Source of the DNA: Deltaproteobacteria bacterium
Lineage (GTDB): Bacteria > Desulfobacterota > DSM-4660 > Desulfatiglandales > B25-G16
Length of the DNA stretch: 7,527 bases
Direction: 5' to 3'
Assembly (NCBI GenBank): GCA_019308645.1
Contig: JAFDHR010000106.1
Span: forward strand, 1 to 7,527
The notes under the pieces were generated by a model that saw only the letters and a program-made list of their open reading frames with translations, was not told the origin of the DNA and ran no database searches. The first letter of the stretch is position 1. The number at the start of each line of letters is the position of its first letter. A program made the position numbers and the translations under genes. This document shows, piece after piece, positions 1 through 5,933 of the stretch.

Positions 1-67
1 TTCAAAATTGGGTAATAGCAACTTGGCCTTAGAATCATATGATCCGTCTATATTACCCAATTTTGAA
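1..67. repeat. 16-bp perfect inverted repeat with 35-nt spacer
   Basis: Bases 1-16 (TTCAAAATTGGGTAAT) are the exact reverse complement of bases 52-67. The spacer at 17-51 holds a further 10-bp palindrome, ATCATATGAT (34-43). The left arm begins at the first base of the window, so the repeat may extend outside. No T-run follows either arm, so a simple intrinsic terminator is not obvious. It could be the end of a small mobile element, a regulatory hairpin or a protein-binding site. Only the symmetry is certain. Confidence 0.8.
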
Positions 68-90
68 ATGACAACTAATCTTAAGTTATA

Positions 91-130
91 TTTAAGGGCA
101 TAAGCAAAAAAAGACACCCATGCCCTAAAA
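91..130. repeat. Stem-loop in the leader of the ligase operon
   Basis: Bases 91-101 (TTTAAGGGCAT) pair with 120-130 (ATGCCCTAAAA) over 11 positions with one mismatch, around an 18-nt A-rich loop. The structure lies about 75 nt upstream of the ligase start. It could be the terminator of an upstream transcript or a 5'-UTR element of the operon. The bases after the right arm are A-rich rather than T-rich, which argues against a plus-strand terminator. I see no convincing -35/-10 pair in 131-190. Confidence 0.4.
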
Positions 131-205
131 AAGCAGTAAATTTCCACAGGATTTTGAGCAATTACCTTTATCACTTTAATTGGTTAGTGGAATTGAGGGC
201 AAGGT

Positions 206-1864
206 ATGGTGAAGTTCTTGGAAGGATTTACACCCTATAAAAAAGAGGATGCTGAAAAGTATAACTCGTGTCGGTGGTGGTCAGGGCTGACATTTGGAGA
301 TATCCTTGACAGGGCTGCGGATATTCGCCCTGAAAAAGAGGCCTTTGTCGATCGGAAGACGCGTCTTAGCTATGGGGAGGCTCGTGAAAAGACAAATAAG
401 CTGGCCATAGGACTAATAGATCTCGGCATCCAGCCCTTGGACCGGGTCCTGGTTCAGCTTCCAAACTGGAACGAATTCGTTTTTGCCTATTTCGCCCTTC
501 AAAAAATTGGAGCTATCCCGGTATTGTTGATTGACCGATATCGCCAGTTTGAAATCAACCATCTGATTAGCCTTACGGGAGCCACATCCTGGATTGTCGC
601 CTCCAGATACAAAAAAACAGATTACGTTCCCATTATCAATGACGTCCTGAAGGAACATCCGGAACTTAAGAATGTCATTACTGTCCGGGGAGAAGGGGAT
701 CAGCAGCCCTTTACAAGCATTGAAAGTCTTATCGAGGAGGCTGAATTGACCGAGGACAATCTGGCCCGGCTTGCCAGCAGGCTTTCGGATCCCATGCAGG
801 TGGCCCATATGGGACCGACCGGAGGGACGACCGGAGCGCCTAAGATCGTCCCCCGCACACACAACAGTCTCATTACCGGCATCGAATATTGCTCCAAGTC
901 GTGGGAGCAAAGCAACCAGGACATTAACCTGATCGCAGGTCCCGTAGGTCACGATTTAACATTCTCCAAGGGCTTCATCGGAAGCATTATCACGCTTGGA
1001 AAGATTGTATTCCTGGATTCCACAGACGATAAAGAGATCTGTGAGACCATTGAAAAGGAGAAAATCACTTCCATCATCTGGGTTCCCACTCTGGCGCAAA
1101 GGATGCTCCAATACGAGGACCTTGCTAAGCATGATTTGAGTTCCTTAAAAAAGATGCACAGCGCAGGGGGGACAAGCCACCCTGATCTCGTAAAAGATGT
1201 CACGGAAAAGTTGAAAATGAAGTTTTACAATGGATATGGCGGGACAGAAGGAATGACGACCATCACACGCACCACTGATGATTTAGAGACAATCTGTACC
1301 ACCGTGGGGAGGCCCACATGCCCTTATGATACATACAAGGTCATCGATAAAGATGGAAATGAACTTCCCCCCAACACGCAGGGTGAATTGATTCTTAAAG
1401 GCCCCGGTGTATTTACGGGCTATTACAATAATCCAGAGGAGAACAAAGAGGCATTGACTAAGGACGGGTTCTTCAGGACCGGAGACGTGGCCAAGATCGA
1501 TGAAAAAGGCTACATCACGCTCACCGGCCGTATCAAGGAAATGATTAACCGAGGCGGTGAGAGTATCAGTGCCACTGAAATCGAGAGACTCATCAACCGT
1601 CACCCAGATGTCGCAGCCGTGGCTGTTATCCCTATACCCGATCCTGTTATGGGCGAAAGGGTTTGTGCCTATATCCAACCCAAGGCCGGGACACAACTGT
1701 CCTCGAACGAGATCATTTCCTTTTTAAAAGAGCAGAAAGCCTCTGTGCTTCAGCTTCCTGAGCGGATTGAATTTATCGATGCCATGCCATATACTGGCGC
1801 AGAAAAATTGGATAAGAAATCCCTGCAGGAAGATATTAAGAAAAAGCTTCAGACGGCTGGATAG
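206..1864 (+). CDS. AMP-forming aryl/acyl-acid ligase (EntE/DhbE-like ANL superfamily)
   Basis: This 552-aa cytoplasmic enzyme of the acyl-CoA synthetase/NRPS adenylation/luciferase superfamily is expected to adenylate a carboxylic acid with ATP and pass the acyl group to CoA or another thiol. Visible motifs are the P-loop TGGTTGAPK (205-213), the A5 motif YGGTEG (344-349), the TGD ATP-ribose motif (425-427), the hinge region GRIKEMINRGGE (441-452) and the C-terminal catalytic lysine K534 in TGAEKLDKK. The N-terminus (GFTPY, then W..LTFGDILDRAAD) and the LVQLPNW segment resemble 2,3-dihydroxybenzoate-AMP ligases, and the length is close to EntE/DhbE (about 540 aa). However, the aryl pocket reads H249-D250-L251, not the His-Asn-Tyr of those enzymes, and no carrier-protein or siderophore gene is nearby, so a CoA ligase is more likely. 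The ATG at 206 is preceded by GAGGG (195-199) at good spacing. The stop lies 38 nt before the Mo/W-enzyme gene, indicating one operon. The family is confident; the substrate is unknown. Confidence 0.9.
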   Translation: MVKFLEGFTPYKKEDAEKYNSCRWWSGLTFGDILDRAADIRPEKEAFVDRKTRLSYGEAREKTNKLAIGLIDLGIQPLDRVLVQLPNWNEFVFAYFALQKIGAIPVLLIDRYRQFEINHLISLTGATSWIVASRYKKTDYVPIINDVLKEHPELKNVITVRGEGDQQPFTSIESLIEEAELTEDNLARLASRLSDPMQVAHMGPTGGTTGAPKIVPRTHNSLITGIEYCSKSWEQSNQDINLIAGPVGHDLTFSKGFIGSIITLGKIVFLDSTDDKEICETIEKEKITSIIWVPTLAQRMLQYEDLAKHDLSSLKKMHSAGGTSHPDLVKDVTEKLKMKFYNGYGGTEGMTTITRTTDDLETICTTVGRPTCPYDTYKVIDKDGNELPPNTQGELILKGPGVFTGYYNNPEENKEALTKDGFFRTGDVAKIDEKGYITLTGRIKEMINRGGESISATEIERLINRHPDVAAVAVIPIPDPVMGERVCAYIQPKAGTQLSSNEIISFLKEQKASVLQLPERIEFIDAMPYTGAEKLDKKSLQEDIKKKLQTAG

Positions 1865-1884
1865 GCCAAGAAGGATAAAACAAA

Positions 1885-1899
1885 ATGGAAAAGAATTGA
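1885..1899 (+). other. Possible four-codon leader ORF before the Mo/W-enzyme gene
   Basis: ATG GAA AAG AAT TGA lies in the same frame as the downstream gene, and its stop ends 3 nt before the ATG at 1903. AAGGA (1871-1875) is placed about 9 nt before this first ATG, whereas the 1903 start has only a weak purine stretch (GGAAAAG, 1887-1893). The local sequence looks partly duplicated (AATGGAAAAG, then AATGGAAGAAG). It may allow re-initiation at 1903 or may be chance. Confidence 0.3.
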
Positions 1900-1902
1900 A
1901 CA

Positions 1903-4008
1903 ATGGAAGAAGTAAAGAAAATTCAAACTGTCTGCCGAAGCTGCCATGGGGCCTGTGGCGTGATCGCTCACGTGAAAGACGGCAAGGTGGTCAAGGTGGA
2001 GGGTGATCCCAATTCCCCCATCAGCCACGGTACCATGTGTTCTAAGGGCCTGGCCATCACCCAATTGGCCTATCATACGGACAGGATTATTCACCCGATG
2101 AAGAAGGTTGGCGATAAACTCAGTGGGAAATGGGCGCGAATCACATGGGAAGAGGCACTCGATACAGTAGCGACCAAGTTCCAGGCTGTAATCGACAAGT
2201 ACGGGCCGGAACACATCGTCGTAGGGCAAGGCACGGGACGGGACTATGAGAGTCACCTCTACCGCTTTGCAAATCAGCTGGGCACCCCAAATGTCCTGAC
2301 GGCCGGCCATTTTTGTTATGTCTCAAGGGTCTCATCCAGTCTGATTACATGCGGCAATCTACCTGTTGTCGACTATTATGTCAATGAGCCGAAATGCATC
2401 GTTATATGGGCTACCAACCCCATGTGGACCAATCCCGACGAATATACAGGTGAAAATTTCATGAGGGCCTTAAAAAATGGGGTCAAGCTTATTAACGTCG
2501 ATCCTCGAAAATCGTTTTACGCCGGGAGGGCCGATCTTTGGCTTCAGATCCGTCCGGGGACGGATGGCGCCCTTGCCTTCGGTTTCCACCACGTGATCAT
2601 TGAAGAAAATCTCTATGACAAGGATTTTGTTGAGAATTATATTCACGGTTGGGATGCCTTTAAGGAAAGAGTCATGAAGGATTATCCCCTTGAAAAAGTA
2701 CAGGAAATTACCTGGATTGATAAAGAACTGATCCGGGAGGCCGCACGGATGTATGCCACCACAAAACCGGCCGCTATCCAATGGGGCGTGCCCACAGAAG
2801 AGAGTATTAACTGCACCGACTTTACACGCACCGCGATCGGACTCATGGGGATAACGGGCAACCTGGACGCTCCTGGTGGAAATGCACTCTTTGTGAATCC
2901 GCCCACACGGACAGTTGCTGAATTCGGCCGACACAAAGACCTCTCTAAGGAGGTGCTCGCAAAGAGACTGGGCGGAGAACAATTTAAGCTCGGCGCCAGG
3001 GTGGCCTTTATCAATCCCAAAAAGGCATGGGATTCTATTGTTTACGGAAAACCGTATCAGCTTAAGGCTGGATTGCTATGCGGTACCAACCCGGTGGTAT
3101 CCAGAGCCAATGCCAGAGAGGCCTATGAGGCACTGAAAAAAATTGGATTCCTGGTGGTCATCGATCATTTCATGACCCCCACCGCGGAACTGGCCGATAT
3201 CTTCCTTCCTGCCGGTACCTGGTTGGAACAAAACCATGTGGCCGATAACTGGAAACGCCACGGCTATGTGTTCGCCAGGCAGAAGTGTTGCGAGATTGGG
3301 GAGGCATGGCAGGATCACAAAATCTTTCAGGAGCTCGGTAAAAGAATGGGACAGAAATGGTGGCCCACAGTAGAAGATGGTCTGGACTATCTTCTCGAAC
3401 CCTCGGGATTGACCTTTGAGCAATTTAAGGAGAAAGGCTATCTGCATGGTGAAAATGTCTATTATAAATATAAAGAGAGAGGGTTTTCCACCCCTACCCG
3501 GAAACTGGAACTATGGTCAACCATTTTAGAGAAATGGGGGCGTGATCCTCTACCCAAATATGTGGAAGTCCCTGAGAGCCCGTATTCCACTCCTGAGGTG
3601 GCGAAGAAATACCCTTACATCTTCAATTCAGGGCTCCGAACACCGACCTATTTCCATTCAGCAGGGCGAATGATTCCATTGCTGAGGGAAATCAGACCCG
3701 ATCCTATAGCGGAAGTTCATCCTGAGACTGCCAAAAAACATGGTATCGAGGATGGACAATGGATTTACATAGAATCGCCAAGGGGACGTATAAAACAGCG
3801 CGCAAAACTATATGACGGCATCGATCCCAGGGTTGTGACCTCAGAGCATGGGTGGTGGTTCCCAGAGATAAAAGATCCGGGACATGGCTGGGAAATATCC
3901 AATGCTAATATCTTGACCGACAATGCCTTTGAGACATGTGACCCCAATATGGGCTCTACTAATGTGCGAGTCTGTTTGTGTAACATATCTCCCTGTGAAG
4001 ATGAATAG
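1903..4008 (+). CDS. Cytoplasmic molybdopterin/tungstopterin oxidoreductase, catalytic subunit (acetylene hydratase/PsrA-like branch)
   Basis: A 701-aa member of the DMSO-reductase superfamily binding a bis-pterin Mo or W cofactor and one [4Fe-4S] cluster. The N-terminal cluster motif is C11-x2-C14-x3-C18-x27-C46. The probable metal ligand is C138 in AGHFCYVSR. Typical pterin-binding segments follow: IWATNPMWTNPDE (168-180), INVDPRK (197-203), LLCGTNPVVSRAN (391-403) and the MTPTAELADIFLPAGTWLE block (424-442). The C-terminal dinucleotide-binding domain starts near PYIFNSGLRTPTYFHSAGR (571-589) and includes HGWWFPE (649-655). There is no Tat signal, so it should be cytoplasmic. The architecture and C-terminus recall acetylene hydratase, but that enzyme's catalytic Asp next to the second cluster Cys is His15 here, as in ordinary oxidoreductases. 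The tail carries extra cysteines (C691, C693, C698). An in-frame TGA at 1897 blocks any longer start. It lies between the ligase and its likely FeS partner, so a redox step on an activated acid is plausible. The reaction is not known. Confidence 0.9.
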   Translation: MEEVKKIQTVCRSCHGACGVIAHVKDGKVVKVEGDPNSPISHGTMCSKGLAITQLAYHTDRIIHPMKKVGDKLSGKWARITWEEALDTVATKFQAVIDKYGPEHIVVGQGTGRDYESHLYRFANQLGTPNVLTAGHFCYVSRVSSSLITCGNLPVVDYYVNEPKCIVIWATNPMWTNPDEYTGENFMRALKNGVKLINVDPRKSFYAGRADLWLQIRPGTDGALAFGFHHVIIEENLYDKDFVENYIHGWDAFKERVMKDYPLEKVQEITWIDKELIREAARMYATTKPAAIQWGVPTEESINCTDFTRTAIGLMGITGNLDAPGGNALFVNPPTRTVAEFGRHKDLSKEVLAKRLGGEQFKLGARVAFINPKKAWDSIVYGKPYQLKAGLLCGTNPVVSRANAREAYEALKKIGFLVVIDHFMTPTAELADIFLPAGTWLEQNHVADNWKRHGYVFARQKCCEIGEAWQDHKIFQELGKRMGQKWWPTVEDGLDYLLEPSGLTFEQFKEKGYLHGENVYYKYKERGFSTPTRKLELWSTILEKWGRDPLPKYVEVPESPYSTPEVAKKYPYIFNSGLRTPTYFHSAGRMIPLLREIRPDPIAEVHPETAKKHGIEDGQWIYIESPRGRIKQRAKLYDGIDPRVVTSEHGWWFPEIKDPGHGWEISNANILTDNAFETCDPNMGSTNVRVCLCNISPCEDE

Positions 4009-4018
4009 GAGGGAAGAC

Positions 4019-4450
4019 ATGGAAAAAATATCTTTACATTTCTTTGAGGAAGATTGCAATGGGTGCCATGCCTGTGAGATTGCCTGCAAACAGGAACACG
4101 GGCTTGGTGTAGGGCCACGATTAATCAGGGTCATCGAAAAATCTCCTCTCTTTATCCCCGTCTACTGCCACCACTGCGACGATCCCCCCTGCGGGGATGC
4201 GTGCCCTGTTGAGGCGATCATCAGAGACAAGCGTGGGATTGTGCTCATCAACGAGGAGCTTTGTACCGGGTGCAAGGCATGTGTGGAAGCCTGCCCGTAC
4301 GGGGCGATGCAGTATGATGAGGATCGAGAACTCGCCGTCAAATGTGACCTCTGTCATGAGAGACTCGAAATGGGGGAGGAGCCTGCATGCAGCATAGCCT
4401 GTCCCGCACACTGTATCGCCTGGGGAGACCCAAAGGATTTTTCTAACTGA
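4019..4450 (+). CDS. Four-cluster [4Fe-4S] electron-transfer subunit of the Mo/W enzyme
   Basis: A 143-aa ferredoxin-like protein of the DmsB/PsrB/HycB type, expected to carry electrons between the catalytic subunit and an external partner. Sixteen cysteines fall in four sets: C13-C16-C19-C23, C50-C53-C58-C62, C82-C85-C88-C92 and C109-C112-C124-C128. This is the full complement for four [4Fe-4S] clusters, and C132 is extra. It is shorter than DmsB or PsrB (roughly 190-205 aa) and has no signal peptide or membrane segment. The ATG at 4019 is preceded at 5-nt spacing by a strong AGGAGGG (4007-4013) that overlaps the TAG of the upstream gene, so the two subunits are very likely translated together. 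The same frame stays open upstream to 3923, but that stretch overlaps the previous gene and lacks such a ribosome binding site. No membrane anchor gene follows. Its physiological electron partner is not visible. Confidence 0.93.
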   Translation: MEKISLHFFEEDCNGCHACEIACKQEHGLGVGPRLIRVIEKSPLFIPVYCHHCDDPPCGDACPVEAIIRDKRGIVLINEELCTGCKACVEACPYGAMQYDEDRELAVKCDLCHERLEMGEEPACSIACPAHCIAWGDPKDFSN

Positions 4451-4497
4451 ATTTACAATGGCCTACAATTCAATATCATGTTTTTCTACCCCGGATA

Positions 4498-4905
4498 ATG
4501 GGAGGTGTGAATATTCGATGTGCAGGCCCCTTTGAACGTGGAAAAATACAAACACCTACGTGGACAGATCCGAAGACCACCCTTGAATGGCAGTGTGAAT
4601 CTGCTGGCGGGATGTCCTGGAACGAAGCTTTGGAATATGCACAATCCCTTTCACTGGGCGGTAAGGACGACTGGCGCTTGCCGACTGCCCTGGAACTGGA
4701 AACGCTATTAGATAGAAGCGCCCTCTATGATACATTACGCCCTGTTATGCGTGAAGAGATTCCCTTTCGGGATACCTTGTCATATTGGTCGTCAACGACC
4801 TTTGCTGAACATACAAAAAACGCCTGGATTGTAATGTTCGACGGCGCCTACGTACTCAGTTATTATAAGAGCAACCATTACCATGTCCGTTGTGTTCGAG
4901 GATAG
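4498..4905 (+). CDS. DUF1566 (Lcl C-terminal-like) domain protein, start uncertain
   Basis: This 135-aa protein is almost entirely one DUF1566 domain. Hallmarks in order are TWTDPKTTLEWQ (21-32), MSWNEALEYAQSL (39-51), DDWRLPTALELETLLD (57-72), YWSST (96-100), the AWIVMF strand (109-114) and the closing VRCVRG (130-135). The domain occurs in many, often secreted, proteins of Desulfobacterota and in the Legionella collagen-like adhesin; its molecular role is unclear. No signal peptide is visible, so export is unsupported as annotated. The start is weak. The ATG at 4498 has no Shine-Dalgarno, while a good GGAGGTG lies just inside (4501-4507) and points to an ATG at 4518 in another frame that stops after five codons. 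A frame error or 5' truncation is therefore possible. It begins 47 nt after the FeS gene and could be co-transcribed, but no functional link is evident. Confidence 0.7.
   Translation: MGGVNIRCAGPFERGKIQTPTWTDPKTTLEWQCESAGGMSWNEALEYAQSLSLGGKDDWRLPTALELETLLDRSALYDTLRPVMREEIPFRDTLSYWSSTTFAEHTKNAWIVMFDGAYVLSYYKSNHYHVRCVRG
4501..4520 (+). promoter_or_regulatory. Shine-Dalgarno plus ATG out of frame with the DUF1566 domain
   Basis: GGAGGTG (4501-4507) precedes an ATG at 4518-4520 by about 11 nt. That ATG opens a five-codon frame (MCRPL, then TGA at 4533-4535), not the DUF1566 frame. A single indel in 4521-4535 would join it to the domain. It suggests the original start may have been here and casts doubt on the 4498 start. 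Confidence 0.35.
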
Positions 4906-5185
4906 GAGATAATCAAATAGCAAAAATCTTTTAGATATCTCTCAGAAGAATTGTATGGGCCAGCACTTTTACAATTGAAGTTACACCCAGATTTATTGAA
5001 CCAGGGATACTTGAGATGAAATGGCCAAACAAATGTAAACCATCCCTTTTGGGACTCTAATGAACACTCATGGCCTTTCGGCCACAACTAAGGATGAAAA
5101 GTCAAAAGTCCGTTGTCAGCAGTCCGTAGTCCGTTGCAAAAAACAACTGACAACTGACGACTTTCATATAAAGGTAATCTTTTGG
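4906..5185. other. Intergenic region between convergent genes
   Basis: This 280-bp gap separates the DUF1566 gene (plus) from the DUF3795 gene (minus). I see no supported gene. It contains a small hairpin, TGGCC-TTTC-GGCCA (5071-5084), which on the minus strand has a GAAA tetraloop, and the short-period repeat cluster at 5107-5162. Neither hairpin is followed by a clear T-run, so no intrinsic terminator is called for either gene. Confidence 0.5.
5107..5162. repeat. Heptamer-period repeat cluster with inverted halves
   Basis: AGTCCGTTG occurs at 5107-5115 and 5128-5136, with AGTCCGT at 5121-5127. After a CAAAAAA spacer come tandem CAACTGA copies at 5144-5150 and 5151-5157. The halves are complementary: GTCCGTTG (5129-5136) pairs with CAACTGAC (5144-5151) at 7 of 8 positions, and TTGTCAG in the left half matches CTGACAA in the right half. 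It resembles dispersed intergenic short-period repeats of environmental bacterial genomes. No function can be assigned. Confidence 0.6.
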
Positions 5186-5602
5186 TTATAGTTTGAACTT
5201 TCCTTTGAAATAAGTATCCTTAACAGCTTTTGCCTTTTCTTTGGCCCATGCCTCTAATCCCATTTTCTTAATCAAGCATAAATTAAAAACCTTTGTGTTG
5301 TGCGGGAATTGGGAGGCCTTGTCAGCATAAGAGTGAAGATGATCGCATGGAAACTCAGAACACTCATAGCAAAAATTGATTCCCCTATTCTCGCTACATT
5401 TATAGATACTACATGGCTCAGTCATATTGAGAAAGGCTATTGTCCCGTTTTCATTGCGACATCCCCCACATACTGCCTTTTCAGGTGCAAGATTTAATCT
5501 TTCGGCTATGATATTTCGTAATTTTTCGTTTTCATTTGCCAGATACATTGGACAATTAAAACAATCCAGTCCACAGGGTGCTGTCATCTGTGTATAATCC
5601 AT
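5186..5602 (-). CDS. Cysteine-rich DUF3795 family protein
   Basis: A 138-aa small soluble protein with 11 cysteines spaced as in DUF3795: C10-x3-C14-x2-C17 in the N-terminal APCGLDCFNCP block, C45-x2-C48 (CGGCR), C64-x4-C69 (CSIYKC), and C78-x2-C81-x4-C86 in FCYECSEFPC. The pattern suggests bound metal (zinc or an FeS cluster), but the family has no firmly established biochemical role. The C-terminal third is lysine-rich with a lone C109. There is no signal peptide or membrane segment. The start at 5602 is supported by an AAGG (complement of 5611-5614) at 8-nt spacing; M6 is a possible alternative. The gene stands alone, convergent with the DUF1566 gene, with repeat-rich intergenic DNA on both sides. 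Function unknown. Confidence 0.85.
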   Translation of the reverse strand: MDYTQMTAPCGLDCFNCPMYLANENEKLRNIIAERLNLAPEKAVCGGCRNENGTIAFLNMTEPCSIYKCSENRGINFCYECSEFPCDHLHSYADKASQFPHNTKVFNLCLIKKMGLEAWAKEKAKAVKDTYFKGKFKL

Positions 5603-5664
5603 GACTACCGCCTTTTTTTGTTAAATTTATAGCGTACTTATGATCCTATTTGCAATACGGAGAG

Positions 5665-5915
5665 GTAACCGTTCACAGGTTCAGAGTTCAAGGTTCAGGG
5701 TTAGGGAAAAGACTGAAATTGGATTCCCGAAAACCTCGTAAAGAATGCGGGTTTTGCCACGTCATTGCCAAGTACCATGTTCCAGACCCGCCTGCCGGCT
5801 GGCGGGCAGGTTTATGGGGATATGGAAGCGGTCAGTTTCCCGTACAAAACGTTTACAAAATTGCGTAAGGTGATGAGAATACAACCTTTGAACCCGTGAA
5901 CCCGTGAACGGTTAC
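5665..5915. repeat. 251-bp block bounded by inverted repeats (MITE-like or degenerate repeat)
   Basis: GTAACCGTTCAC (5665-5676) is the exact reverse complement of 5904-5915. With two single-base gaps and a few mismatches the symmetry continues inward for about 30 nt on each side. The left end holds GTTCA at 5671, 5679, 5686 and 5693; the right end holds TGAAC at 5889, 5897 and 5905, giving a 7-8-nt period. The interior encodes nothing convincing and includes a GC-rich hairpin. No target-site duplication is evident at the borders. It may be a non-autonomous mobile element or an intergenic repeat family; the copy number cannot be judged here. Confidence 0.6.
5787..5810. repeat. GC-rich hairpin with two alternative pairings
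   Basis: CCCGCC (5787-5792) can pair with GGCGGG (5801-5806), and CCTGCC (5791-5796) can pair with GGCAGG (5805-5810), each with an 8-nt loop. The two pairings are mutually exclusive. The segment is much richer in GC than its surroundings and lies inside the repeat-bounded block. It looks like a palindromic repeat unit rather than a terminator, as only TTT follows. Confidence 0.5.
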
Positions 5916-5933
5916 GCTTTATGACTACTGGTT

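Larger units (their letters stand above)
5603..5933. other. Gene-free intergenic region dominated by a repeat-bounded block
   Basis: This 331-bp stretch lies upstream of the DUF3795 gene and downstream of the TPR gene. It should hold the DUF3795 promoter, though no clear -35/-10 pair stands out. Most of it is the block at 5665-5915 bounded by inverted repeats. A 72-codon plus-strand frame inside (5650-5868) runs through the repeats and is not considered a gene. Confidence 0.6.

Noticed and set aside
154..182. Candidate promoter TTGAGC ... TTTAAT/TAATTG before the ligase
   Set aside because: The hexamers are poor and the spacing (15 nt for the better -10) is off; not strong enough to annotate.
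413..952. Minus-strand open frame of about 180 codons inside the ligase gene
   Set aside because: It lies wholly opposite a well-supported gene and its translation has no recognisable domain.
206..1864. Label as 2,3-dihydroxybenzoate-AMP ligase (EntE) of a siderophore pathway
   Set aside because: The aryl pocket residues differ and no isochorismatase, carrier protein or NRPS gene is present; the neighbours are a Mo/W enzyme and an FeS protein.
1885..1950. TGA at 1897-1899 read as selenocysteine, giving an extended Mo/W enzyme
   Set aside because: Sec in this superfamily replaces the metal-ligand Cys (here C138), not a residue before the cluster motif. The TGA is better explained as the end of a mini-ORF or chance.
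4935..5060. 41-codon open stretch in plus frame (ISLRRIVWASTF... to TAA)
   Set aside because: It reads slightly protein-like but has no start codon near its beginning, no ribosome binding site and no recognised family; it could at most be a gene remnant.
5071..5084. TGGCC-TTTC-GGCCA hairpin as terminator for the flanking convergent genes
   Set aside because: The stem is only 5 bp and no T-run follows on either strand.
5107..5162. CRISPR-like array
   Set aside because: Units are only 7-9 nt with no regular unique spacers, and no cas genes are present.
5650..5868. 72-codon plus-strand frame upstream of DUF3795
   Set aside because: It runs through the GTTCA repeats and the GC-rich hairpin, lacks a ribosome binding site and shows no protein-like pattern.
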